19,715 nt of DNA from the NCBI GenBank assembly GCA_900557195.1, contig USRT01000033.1, positions 1 through 19,715 of the forward strand, given 5' to 3'. This stretch comes from an uncultured Clostridium sp. (GTDB lineage Bacteria; Bacillota; Clostridia; TANB77; CAG-508). Made by a program: the position numbers and the translations under genes. The notes under the pieces are model-generated. The model did not search any database. It was not told where the DNA came from and saw only the letters and a list, made by a program, of their open reading frames with translations. Positions within the stretch are counted from its first letter, which is position 1. Each line of letters opens with the position of its first letter. This document shows, one piece after another, positions 1-7,447 of this stretch.

Positions 1-33
1 CATTTTGACAATTTCTTGAAAATTGTCAAAATG
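1..33. repeat. Perfect inverted repeat at the window edge
   Basis: Two 14-base arms (1-14 and 20-33) are exact reverse complements around a 5-base loop. No T-run follows; the next bases are a GC-richer stretch, GCCCCGTCCCTATTGGC. It could be the 3' end of an upstream gene's hairpin or one end of a small dispersed element cut by the window edge. Which of these cannot be decided from here. Confidence 0.6.
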
Positions 34-138
34 CCCCGTCCCTATTGGCAAATTTTTATTTTAAATTTTAGTTCTAAAATAGACAAACTCTGAATATATA
101 TATTTTAGACTAGAAAATAAAGTAAGGAGTGATTTAAA

Positions 139-435
139 TTGGCTATAGATGAGAAAAAATCATTATCTTCAAATGTAATGCAAAATATAGTTCTAGAAAA
201 CAGAGAAAAACTAAGCATTTCTGGAGTATTAGATGTCCTTAGTTTTGATGATCAAATAGTAATATTGGAAACAGACTTAGGATTGTTAACAGTAAAGGGA
301 GAGAACCTTAAAATAAACAAACTTAGTATAGATACAGAAGAGGTAATAGTCGAAGGAGAAATATATAATTTAGGATATAGTGAAAAAGATGTAGATAAAA
401 AAGGTACAGGATTTTTAAATAAGATTTTTAAATAA
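139..435 (+). CDS. yabP: Sporulation protein YabP
   Basis: 98-aa member of the YabP/YqfC family of small sporulation proteins, which act in the mother cell during spore assembly; their biochemistry is unknown. Family features visible are the ENREKLSISGVLDVLSFDD segment (about residues 20-38), LETDLGLLTVKGENLKI (about 43-60) and the closing GEIYNLGYS. The length is normal for the family. The start is TTG at 139, chosen because AAGGAG (124-129) sits just upstream. yabQ follows after 17 bases and divIC after that, the same order as in Bacillus and most Clostridia, which supports the call. I see no clear sigma-E box upstream. Confidence 0.93.
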   Translation: MAIDEKKSLSSNVMQNIVLENREKLSISGVLDVLSFDDQIVILETDLGLLTVKGENLKINKLSIDTEEVIVEGEIYNLGYSEKDVDKKGTGFLNKIFK

Positions 436-452
436 AAAGTAGGTGTTTTTTA

Positions 453-983
453 ATGGAGAACTCTATAAATCAGTTATACATATTATTTGTATTTATAATA
501 AGTGGAAGTATAATTGGAATTCTATTTGATTTATTTAGAATCTTAAGAAAGTCATTTAAAACTCCTGATATTATAACATATATAGAAGATACATTATTTT
601 GGATAATAACAGGTTTGTTTTTACTATATATAATCTTTAAATATAGTTTTGGAGAAATACGTATTTATATGTTTATTAGTTTGATAATTGGTCTTGTTGT
701 ATATTTCCTTACAATTAGTAAATATTTTATAGATTTAAATGTAAAAATAATAAATATATTTAAAATTAGTATATCCAAAATATTATACATATTATTTTTC
801 CCTATAAAAATAATGATAAATATATTACAAAAAACTTTTTTAAAACCTTTTTCGTTTATTACTATTAATATTCGTATTTTTGGCTCTAAAATTTTGAAAA
901 ATTTGACAAAATCGCTAAAAGATGTTAATATATCAAAGAAAAATAGAAAAAATTTAAAACAAAAGAAGGATTTTCCTGTATAA
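453..983 (+). CDS. yabQ: Spore cortex biosynthesis protein YabQ
   Basis: 176-aa membrane protein. YabQ is a mother-cell protein of the outer forespore membrane, needed for cortex formation in Bacillus subtilis. The first 20 or so residues form a membrane segment, followed by the family-typical GILFDLFRILRKSFK (about residues 22-36). Further hydrophobic stretches lie near 45-65 and 70-92, with another around 100-122. The C-terminal 30 residues are strongly basic (Lys/Arg/Asn). It lies 17 bases after yabP and is almost certainly co-transcribed with it. The call rests on synteny plus the N-terminal signature, because YabQ proteins are poorly conserved. Confidence 0.88.
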   Translation: MENSINQLYILFVFIISGSIIGILFDLFRILRKSFKTPDIITYIEDTLFWIITGLFLLYIIFKYSFGEIRIYMFISLIIGLVVYFLTISKYFIDLNVKIINIFKISISKILYILFFPIKIMINILQKTFLKPFSFITINIRIFGSKILKNLTKSLKDVNISKKNRKNLKQKKDFPV

Positions 984-1039
984 TGTAGAAAAATATTAGT
1001 AAGATATTATTAATATTTAAATGGAGAGAAGTTTTACTT

Positions 1040-1315
1040 ATGAAGAAATTTAAAAAACCATACAAAAAAGTGTTTATATTATGTATAAGCATATATGTTA
1101 TATATACACTTATATCACAACAAAAAACATTAAACGCATATAAAAAAGAAGAAGCAACTTATGCAAAACAAATACAGCAAGAACAAAAAAATAATCAAGA
1201 ACTTAATCAAATCAAAGAAAATGTTGATTCAACTGAATATATAGAAGATGTAGCAAGAGAAAAACTAGGAATGTATTTACCAAATGAAAGAATTTTTTAT
1301 GACATTGGTAATTAA
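1040..1315 (+). CDS. divIC: Septum formation initiator DivIC (FtsB family)
   Basis: 91-aa bitopic division protein. Residues 1-10 are basic and cytoplasmic, about 11-26 form one transmembrane helix, about 28-65 are a Lys/Glu/Gln-rich coiled coil, and the end carries the family motif AREKLGMYLPNERIFYDIG. DivIC pairs with FtsL and DivIB at the division septum. It sits 56 bases after yabQ with a GGAGAG site at 1022, and is followed by a hairpin at 1324. The yabP-yabQ-divIC order is the classical one. The S1-domain gene often found next is missing; rho comes instead. Confidence 0.9.
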   Translation: MKKFKKPYKKVFILCISIYVIYTLISQQKTLNAYKKEEATYAKQIQQEQKNNQELNQIKENVDSTEYIEDVAREKLGMYLPNERIFYDIGN

Positions 1316-1323
1316 ATAAATTA

Positions 1324-1364
1324 CAGGAGGCTTTAAATGTAGCCTCTTGATTTAAAAATTTTTT
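1324..1364 (+). terminator. Probable terminator after divIC
   Basis: CAGGAGGCT (1324-1332) pairs with AGCCTCTTG (1341-1349) over 9 bp with one G-U, loop of 8. A T-run at 1359-1364 follows after an A/T spacer, so efficiency may be modest. It separates the yabPQ-divIC operon from rho. Confidence 0.55.
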
Positions 1365-1435
1365 CTATTCATTTATTTCTTAAAAATTTCCAGAATATTA
1401 TAATAAAAATTAAATAATTATAAGGGGGCCTATTT

Positions 1436-2761
1436 ATGGATTTTGAAAAATGTACATTAGTAGAATTGCGTCAATTAGCAAAAGAGAAAGGAATTAAAAA
1501 TGTATCAAAACTAAAAAAAGAGGAATTAATAGAAATACTATCTAATTCATCAGAAAAAAACGAGTCAAATATACCATCAAAAAAAGAAAATACTACTAAA
1601 TCAGATGAACAATCTAGTGGGTATAAAATAACAAATGAAGATGATGAAATAGTAGAAGGAATATTAGAAGTATTACCAGATGGTTATGGATTCTTAAGGG
1701 GAGAGAATTATCTATCAAGTCCTAAAGATGTTTACATCTCACCTATCCAAATAAAACGTTTTAGACTAGATAAAGGCGATAAGATAAAAGGAATTGCAAG
1801 AATGCCGAAAGAAGGTGAAAAATTCCCAGCTTTAATATTTGTAGGAGAAGTAAATGGACAAGCACCAGAAATGGCTTATAGAAGAATTAAGTTCGATAAT
1901 TTAATTCCTATATATCCAAATGAGAGATTAAAATTAGAAACAAGGAAAACAGAATATGCAACAAGAATAATAGATCTAATGTGTCCTATTGGAAAAGGTC
2001 AAAGAGGAATGATTGTAGCTCCTCCAAAGGTAGGTAAAACAACACTTTTAAAGAAAATAGCAAATAGCATTACAGATAATAATCCAGAGGTAGAATTAAT
2101 AGTATTATTAATTGATGAGCGTCCAGAAGAAGTAACAGATATGAAACGCTCTATTAAAGGCGATGTAATATATTCTACTTTTGATGAATTACCAGAACAT
2201 CATGTAAAAGTTGCAGAAATGGTATTAGAAAGAGCAAAAAGATTAACAGAGCAAAATAAAGATGTTGTAATATTATTAGATAGTATTACAAGACTTGCAA
2301 GAGCATATAATTTAGTTATTCCTTCATCTGGAAGAACTCTATCTGGTGGATTTGATCCCGCAGCATTACATAAACCAAAAAAATTCTTTGGTGCAGCTAG
2401 AAATATTGAAAATGGTGGAAGTTTAACAATTTTAGCAACAGCATTAGTAGAAACTGGAAGTAGAATGGATGAAGTTATATTTGAAGAATTTAAAGGTACT
2501 GGAAATATGGAAGTAGTCCTAGATAGAAAACTATCAGAAAAGAGAATATTCCCTGCTATAGATATAAATAAATCAGGAACAAGAAGAGAAGATTTATTAC
2601 AAACGCCAAAGGAATTGGAAACAGTATATGCTTTAAGAAAAGCTATGAATAGTATTCCTGTATCTGATGTAACAGAACAATTAATAAGCCAAATGGTTGC
2701 AACTGAAAACAATAATGAATTTATTGATAAAATGGATTTATATTTAAAAAGATTTAAATAA
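1436..2761 (+). CDS. rho: Transcription termination factor Rho
   Basis: 441-aa hexameric RNA-dependent ATPase and translocase that ends transcription at Rho-dependent sites. In order: an N-terminal Rho_N/SAP-like helical domain (about 4-36), a charged low-complexity linker (about 37-62), the cold-shock-type RNA-binding domain (about 67-135, with GILEVLPDGYGFLR), and the RecA-like ATPase with Walker A APPKVGKTT at 195-203, catalytic-region motif LIDERPEEV, Walker B VVILLDS with Asp282, and the Q-loop region SGGFDPAALHKPKKFFGAAR. The length is normal. It starts at ATG 1436 behind GGGGG (1423 region) and ends in a strong hairpin terminator at 2769. Nothing is missing or unusual. Confidence 0.98.
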   Translation: MDFEKCTLVELRQLAKEKGIKNVSKLKKEELIEILSNSSEKNESNIPSKKENTTKSDEQSSGYKITNEDDEIVEGILEVLPDGYGFLRGENYLSSPKDVYISPIQIKRFRLDKGDKIKGIARMPKEGEKFPALIFVGEVNGQAPEMAYRRIKFDNLIPIYPNERLKLETRKTEYATRIIDLMCPIGKGQRGMIVAPPKVGKTTLLKKIANSITDNNPEVELIVLLIDERPEEVTDMKRSIKGDVIYSTFDELPEHHVKVAEMVLERAKRLTEQNKDVVILLDSITRLARAYNLVIPSSGRTLSGGFDPAALHKPKKFFGAARNIENGGSLTILATALVETGSRMDEVIFEEFKGTGNMEVVLDRKLSEKRIFPAIDINKSGTRREDLLQTPKELETVYALRKAMNSIPVSDVTEQLISQMVATENNNEFIDKMDLYLKRFK

Positions 2762-2768
2762 AATAATG

Positions 2769-2807
2769 CTAAAAACAGGTGTACACTTGCCTGTTTTTAG
2801 TTGTTTT
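2769..2807 (+). terminator. Rho-independent terminator of rho
   Basis: CTAAAAACAGG (2769-2779) pairs perfectly with CCTGTTTTTAG (2790-2800) over 11 bp, loop about 10, followed by TTGTTTT. Confidence 0.85.
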
Positions 2808-2885
2808 AATTGTTTTCATACTAAATTTATGGTATAACTAGTATTACAGATTGAGATTTGTATTAAATAAAAATCTGATTGAAGG

Positions 2886-2920
2886 ATGATATTATTATCA
2901 TAAAACAATAAGTACTTATT
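2886..2920 (+). promoter_or_regulatory. Candidate LysR-family operator upstream of the regulator gene
   Basis: Two dyads lie about 100-130 bases upstream of the LysR gene. ATGATA-TTAT-TATCAT spans 2886-2901, and a perfect 14-base palindrome, AATAAGTACTTATT, spans 2907-2920. LysR regulators usually bind interrupted dyads in front of their own or a neighbouring gene. The position fits autoregulation, but AT-rich dyads also arise by chance. Confidence 0.35.
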
Positions 2921-3016
2921 TCCAATATTATACATGACAAAACGTTTAATGTTGAAATGCATAAAATACTCTATCTAATAGTTAACTGATAAAAATATCA
3001 AGAGGAGATAATTGGT

Positions 3017-3886
3017 ATGGTAAATTTAGAATTATATAAAATATTTAAAATAGTAGCAGATGAAGAAAATTTAACGAGAGCAAGTGAAATACTAAACATT
3101 TCGCAGCCCGCTGTTACAAAGCATATTCATAATTTAGAGAATGAATTACAAATAAAATTATTTCAAAGAACTAAATATGGCATGATGCTAACTGATGATG
3201 GAAAAAGCATATATAATCAAATAAAGGAAGCTATTAATATATTAATAAATGTTGAAACTAGTATAAAGCAAGTAACTACGCTAAATTTTGGAGTACATTT
3301 AAATATTCCAACAAAATTATGTGGAACTGTAATTTCAAATATAAAAAAAGAAAATCCTAATGTTGATGTAAATATATTAAAAAGCTTTACAGAAAATATG
3401 TTTTATATGCTTGAAAAGCAAGAAATTGATGCGTATTTATCAAAAAAACAACCATCAGATTTATATGACAATAAAATAATTGAATTTGTTCCATTAGGTA
3501 CTTTTCATGATAAATTATTTGTAAATGTTAATTCAAAATATTTAGACCAAAATATATTATTAAGTAAAATGAAAAATATAACAATCTATACATTACGTAA
3601 TATTTCAAGTACTAATGAGAATTTAATACATACCTTAAAAGAAAAAGGTATAAAAGATGCAAATATAAAAAATATGACATTTAGTACCATAATGGAAGAG
3701 TTAAAAAATAAGGATATAATTGCATACTTAACAGAAGAATATATTAATGAAGAAATACTTAATAATAACTTGAAAGTCTTAGATATAGGATTTACTACAC
3801 AACCAATAGAATATGGTATTTATTACAATTCTAATAATAAAATAAAAAATATAAAAAAGATAATTAAAAATATTAATAAACACTAA
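3017..3886 (+). CDS. LysR-family transcriptional regulator
   Basis: 289-aa DNA-binding regulator. An N-terminal winged helix-turn-helix covers about residues 3-62, with the family signature LTRASEILNISQPAVTKHI and the wing LFQRTKYGMMLTDDG. A linker helix follows (about 63-90), then a periplasmic-binding-fold effector domain (about 92-285). The length matches typical LysR proteins (about 290-300). A GGAGA site precedes ATG 3017. It is transcribed alone, closed by an 18-bp hairpin at 3886. No pathway gene is divergently linked, so the effector and targets cannot be inferred; the hydrolase genes downstream are possible targets only by proximity. Confidence 0.93.
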   Translation: MVNLELYKIFKIVADEENLTRASEILNISQPAVTKHIHNLENELQIKLFQRTKYGMMLTDDGKSIYNQIKEAINILINVETSIKQVTTLNFGVHLNIPTKLCGTVISNIKKENPNVDVNILKSFTENMFYMLEKQEIDAYLSKKQPSDLYDNKIIEFVPLGTFHDKLFVNVNSKYLDQNILLSKMKNITIYTLRNISSTNENLIHTLKEKGIKDANIKNMTFSTIMEELKNKDIIAYLTEEYINEEILNNNLKVLDIGFTTQPIEYGIYYNSNNKIKNIKKIIKNINKH

Positions 3887-3926
3887 TACATCTTAAATAT
3901 AACTTTTAGTTATATTTAAGATGTAT
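3886..3926. terminator. Perfect 18-bp hairpin, bidirectional terminator
   Basis: The arms at 3886-3903 and 3909-3926 are exact reverse complements with a TTTTA loop, directly overlapping the LysR stop codon. The stem is A/T-rich with an A-rich left and T-rich right flank, so it could work on either strand. Confidence 0.75.
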
Positions 3927-4041
3927 TTATGTATTTTACATAAGGTATTATCTCAACTATAATAAACTTAATAAGAAAACTTATATTTTAAATTATAGGA
4001 GATTTTTGTTATGAAAAAAGGAAAACCAATGAATACAAATA

Positions 4042-4599
4042 TTGTATATATTCATCGGAATCCATGGAAATAGTTGGAAAACTTATGAAAACTATTTGAA
4101 AAAAGAGTGTGAAAAAAATAGTCTAAAAATTAACTTTTTAGATTTTCCTACAGAAGAAAGATGTACATACGAAGAATGGGAAAGCATGATGGATAAGTAT
4201 CTATCTGATAATTTAATTAACGAGGAAACTATAGTTGTATCAAGATGCTTGGGTAGTAGATTTGTTGTTAAATATACTGCAAAGAAGAAAATAAAATTAA
4301 AAGGCTTTATATGTATTGCTACATCATTTGAAGATTATATGCCCAAGGATGAAATGAAAGCTACATGGAAAAGTTTTCATGTAACCGTAAAAGAAATGGA
4401 GGCAATTCCCAGTTATATTAAATATAGATACTCTATATATGGAGACTGTGATCACTTGTTTCCTAAAGAGGTTTTGGAAAAATCATCTGATTATATATAT
4501 GCTAAAAAAATTTTAGTAAAAGATATGAATCATTGCGGAAACTTATCAGGAGTAAAGAAGATTCCTTATGTAATAGACATAATTAATAAAATACGATAA
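4042..4599 (+). CDS. RBBP9/YdeN-type alpha/beta hydrolase, Cys at nucleophile position, 5' end uncertain
   Basis: 185 aa readable from TTG 4042. The fold is suggested by IGIHGN (6-10, strand 1 and oxyanion region), the DFPTEER...YEEW segment typical of RBBP9/YdeN-like serine hydrolases (34-46), the nucleophile elbow VVSRCLGS (65-72), the acid loop GDCDHLFP (D137) and the His region NHCGNLSG (H164). Family members have Ser in the elbow (HSLG or NSLG); here the codon is TGC, Cys69. No RBS fits TTG 4042. A good one (ATAGGAG, 3995-4001) precedes ATG 4011, whose frame reads MNTNIVYIH and then stops at 4071, so the gene may be frameshifted near its start. The likely intended start is 4011 or 4029. 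An SGNH hydrolase gene follows after 31 bases. The substrate is unknown. Confidence 0.7.
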   Translation: MYIFIGIHGNSWKTYENYLKKECEKNSLKINFLDFPTEERCTYEEWESMMDKYLSDNLINEETIVVSRCLGSRFVVKYTAKKKIKLKGFICIATSFEDYMPKDEMKATWKSFHVTVKEMEAIPSYIKYRYSIYGDCDHLFPKEVLEKSSDYIYAKKILVKDMNHCGNLSGVKKIPYVIDIINKIR

Positions 4600-4630
4600 A
4601 ATAGTTATTAAATAAATCAAGGAGGATAAA

Positions 4631-5257
4631 ATGAAATATAGAATTTTATGTTATGGTGACTCAAATACTTGGGGATACATTTCTGGTTCAAATCATTTGA
4701 GATATGGAGAGAATCAGAGGTGGACAAGATTATTATCTCAAAAACTTGGCACACAATTTGAAATAATAGAAGAAGGATTAAATAGTAGAACACTTATTTC
4801 TAATGATTTAAGACCTGGAAAAGAGGGAAAAAATGGATATGAATATTTGATTCCATGTCTTGATACATGTGATCCGCTAGATCTAGTTATTATAATGTTA
4901 GGGACAAATGAACTAAAAAAATCATTTAACAAGACAATTGAGGAGATTGGCAATATATTTGAAAAGTACTTTGTAAAAACAATTTTGAATAGGAAATCCC
5001 AATTTACAGATAAGTACCCTAAAGTTTTAGTAGTTGCACCACCAATTGCTAAAGATAATGGCTCTGGTAAATATGAGGGAGCATACGAAAAATCATTACG
5101 TTTCAATGAAATATATAAAGAAATAGCTAATAGAAACGGATGTTATTTTGTTGACAATACTTTATTAGAGCCTGGCGTGGATGGAGTGCATCTAACTGAG
5201 GAAAGTCATAAATTATTGGCAGAAAAAATTTACAATGTTGTAAAAACAATATTTTAA
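4631..5257 (+). CDS. SGNH/GDSL-type esterase or lipase
   Basis: 208-aa cytoplasmic hydrolase with no signal peptide. All four SGNH blocks are visible: GDSN at 9-12 (Ser11 nucleophile), EEGLNSRT with Gly49, GTNE at 91-94 (Asn93) and DGVHL with Asp184 and His187. The RPGKEGKNGYEYL segment and block spacing resemble the arylesterase/acyl-CoA thioesterase-like subgroup that acts on short acyl esters. A strong GGAGG RBS lies 8 bases before ATG 4631. It is probably co-transcribed with the upstream alpha/beta hydrolase, giving a two-hydrolase operon that ends at the 5268 hairpin. The exact substrate cannot be read from sequence. Confidence 0.92.
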   Translation: MKYRILCYGDSNTWGYISGSNHLRYGENQRWTRLLSQKLGTQFEIIEEGLNSRTLISNDLRPGKEGKNGYEYLIPCLDTCDPLDLVIIMLGTNELKKSFNKTIEEIGNIFEKYFVKTILNRKSQFTDKYPKVLVVAPPIAKDNGSGKYEGAYEKSLRFNEIYKEIANRNGCYFVDNTLLEPGVDGVHLTEESHKLLAEKIYNVVKTIF

Positions 5258-5267
5258 TATATTCTAT

Positions 5268-5309
5268 TTAAGAACATTATTATTTTTTGAATAATAATGT
5301 TCTTAATAT
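5268..5309 (+). terminator. Perfect 17-bp terminator hairpin after the SGNH gene
   Basis: The arms at 5268-5284 and 5290-5306 are exact reverse complements with a TTTTG loop. The sequence after it is T/A-rich. Confidence 0.8.
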
Positions 5310-5310
5310 T

Positions 5311-5623
5311 TATTTTAAGAGAAGTAGGGGAATAAGAGTACAATTTCTAAATGCAAATATAAGATACAAAACAAGTTTAAAATTTTCTTTAAATATATTT
5401 TTTATAAATATTTGATTTTAATAATTGTATAATGAGAAAATAATTTAATAAAATAATATAGAAAGCTAAAATTTAATGGAAAGTTAAAGGATTATATAAT
5501 AAATATTATTACGAAATTTAATTTATAAATTAAAACATAAAAATAATTAAATTAGTTAAAAGAGAGCAGAAGAGAAACAGACTTAAGGAAGTGTAAAAAA
5601 AAACACCAAACATTGCACAAAAT
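5311..5623. other. Non-coding AT-rich gap before repeat A
   Basis: I see no gene here. At its right edge, TTGCACAAAA (5613-5622) and TTTTGTGCAA (5629-5638) form a 10-bp hairpin across the left edge of repeat A. The corresponding left arm is absent in copies B and C, so the left junction of copy A differs from the other two. Confidence 0.5.
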
Positions 5624-6456
5624 GAAAGTTTTGTGCAAATAAGAATAGGAGTAAAATATAAAACCATGTCAAATGGTCCTACATCTAAAAATTTGTTATT
5701 CCTTTAATATAGCATGTTTCAGCTTATTATCCTAACAACAAACTATACTGTCTTTTTATAAAATCGCCTTAAAATCGATTCTGAAGCTTCATTATTTTCG
5801 ATTATTCCTGGTTGGATTTTTTTCATTATTGTAACCTTATAATCTTAAAAAAATTTATATAACTTTAGATTATTTTATCAAAATTTTCCAAATCCTTAAT
5901 TTTAAGTATTTTGCTTGATTTTATAGACAATAAACTATATGCCTAAAATTTAAAAACGGCTTAAAATCGATTCTCGTGCGTCGCTTTTTTAGCCATTTTT
6001 CAGATGTTTTCACAAATATACTAAATTCAATATTTTATGAACTTTTATATAAAATTGTATCCAATACATATTATTAGATATAAATTATAAAATAATATAA
6101 TTTACTTTCATATAAAAATGTCTTAAAAGCGATTCTGAAACTTTATAATATAAAATTATATAATTGGATTAGTAATCTAAATTTATATAATAATTATATA
6201 AAAAAATTTATAAAGTATTTATAAATTTCTATTTACGAACATTTGTTACAAATGTTCGTTTTTTAAATTACATATATAAAATTAACTTTACACAAAATTT
6301 TTAAATTTCAACTTATAATATCTTAATCTTTTAGTTTTTAAATTCTTTCAATAATTTTTATTCTAAATTTTATCCTGATTGTATTTTTATAATTTTACAG
6401 TTTATTTTTTATTAATTTATCAATAATTTGAAATCTACAACTCCCCCCTACTTTAG
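5624..6456 (+). repeat. Long dispersed repeat, copy A
   Basis: Most of copies A and B can be aligned by eye: the opening GAAAGTTTTGTGCAAATAAG, the stretch TAAAATATAAAACCATGT, CCTGGTTGGATTTTTTT, TAACTTTAGATTATTTTA, TTCTCGTGCGTCG and TTACATATATAAAATTAACT. The strong match runs to about 6308. A weaker C/T-rich tail at 6434-6456, CTACAACTCCCCCCTACTTT, matches the tail of B. Three CTTAAAATCGATTCT-type motifs sit at 5768, 5960 and 6122 (the last with one change). Frames are broken, so this is non-coding or long decayed. Confidence 0.85.
6235..6264 (+). terminator. Terminator-like hairpin inside repeat A
   Basis: ACGAACATTTG (6235-6245) pairs with CAAATGTTCGT (6249-6259) around TTA, followed by TTTTT. 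Copy B keeps only the right arm (about 9244-9255), so the left arm has decayed there. If the repeat is transcribed left to right, this could be its 3' end. Confidence 0.55.
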
Positions 6457-6477
6457 CACAATTTACAAATAAAATTA

Positions 6478-6501
6478 GATTAGTTGTATCTCAAACTAAT
6501 C
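6478..6501 (-). terminator. Probable terminator of the fic-PHP operon
   Basis: On the minus strand, GATTAGTT pairs with AACTAATC (8 bp, loop 8) about 30 bases past the PHP stop codon, followed by TAATTTTATTTG. Confidence 0.5.
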
Positions 6502-6530
6502 CTACCTTATAACCTAACTAATTTATATGA

Positions 6531-7421
6531 TTAATTATTTTCATACCATTCTTTGATATATAATTCATCAATTTTTAAGGTCCCACCACCACATCCGATT
6601 TTAATATTTGGCTTTTTATCTCCGTGAAAATCACTTCCACCACTTATATATAAAGAGTTCTTTCTTGCATAATCAACAAGTAAATTGATTCTATTTTCTT
6701 TCTCAGCTGAAGGATGAAAACATTCGATACCATCTAATTTAACCTCTGTCCCTAATTCATCAATAAACTCTATAGTATTCTCTAAGTTATATTCAAATGG
6801 ATGGGCTAGAAAAACCAATCCACCAGCTTTGTGAATTAATTTTTCTACGTCTTTATAATCCGGTTTTGGATCGTCGTTTTCTCCCATATAGAATTTACTA
6901 TTTGGATTTTCTAACTCATTGTGCCAAAAATCATTGAAATTTGTATATTGTTCCCCAATTATTTTTTTATTTTCCTTATGCTTAATTAATTCATAAAACA
7001 TATGAACTACAAAAAAATCTGTAATTGGAATATTCTTATTTAAAATTTCATTGCCGTAAATCAAATTATATTTATTGCATATTTCTAATACTTTTCTCTT
7101 ATCCTTATTAAATCTATTTGTCAATACTTCTTCAGAATAATATTTGTTAAACCATTCATCAATCATTTTTGGATGTTTAATATTATAGCCTAAAAATTCA
7201 ATTCTTTTATTATTTCTATATGCATTCATTTCTGAACCTATTATTATTTTTCCTGTAAAAATTTTATTGTTAATAATTGCTTTATCTTCGTATGCTTTAC
7301 AAGTATGATGATCTGTAATTGAAATATATTTCAACTTTTTTGTTTCACATAATTTTAACACTTCTTCTAATGATTTATCTCCATCTGAATACATTGTATG
7401 TATATGTAAATCTACCAACAA
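6531..7421 (-). CDS. PHP-domain metal-dependent phosphoesterase
   Basis: 296-aa protein of the PHP (polymerase and histidinol phosphatase) superfamily. Metal-site motifs run in the expected order: HIHTMYSDG with H6, H8 and D13; TDHHT with D37, H38 and H39; GSEMNA with E64; LAHPF with H207; and GSDFHG with D264 and H266. This set is typical of TrpH/YciV-like enzymes that hydrolyse phosphate esters of nucleotides or short oligonucleotides, but the substrate is not certain. A roughly 95-residue segment between E64 and about 160 is larger and less conserved. The start is TTG 7421 behind AGGAGGTG; a second TTG follows immediately. It lies 26 bases after fic and is surely in its operon, which could mean it acts on, or against, the nucleotide chemistry of Fic. 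Confidence 0.9.
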   Translation of the reverse strand: MLVDLHIHTMYSDGDKSLEEVLKLCETKKLKYISITDHHTCKAYEDKAIINNKIFTGKIIIGSEMNAYRNNKRIEFLGYNIKHPKMIDEWFNKYYSEEVLTNRFNKDKRKVLEICNKYNLIYGNEILNKNIPITDFFVVHMFYELIKHKENKKIIGEQYTNFNDFWHNELENPNSKFYMGENDDPKPDYKDVEKLIHKAGGLVFLAHPFEYNLENTIEFIDELGTEVKLDGIECFHPSAEKENRINLLVDYARKNSLYISGGSDFHGDKKPNIKIGCGGGTLKIDELYIKEWYENN

Positions 7422-7447
7422 AAAACACCTCCTAATACTACAAGTTA

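Noticed and set aside
2200..2712. 170-aa frame antisense to rho
   Set aside because: Lies wholly inside the highly conserved Rho ATPase domain; typical shadow frame.
5624..6456. Long repeat considered as a group II intron, insertion sequence or rRNA/tRNA fragment
   Set aside because: No reverse transcriptase or transposase remnant, no domain V-like hairpin, no terminal inverted repeats or target duplications that I can find, and no tRNA cloverleaf.
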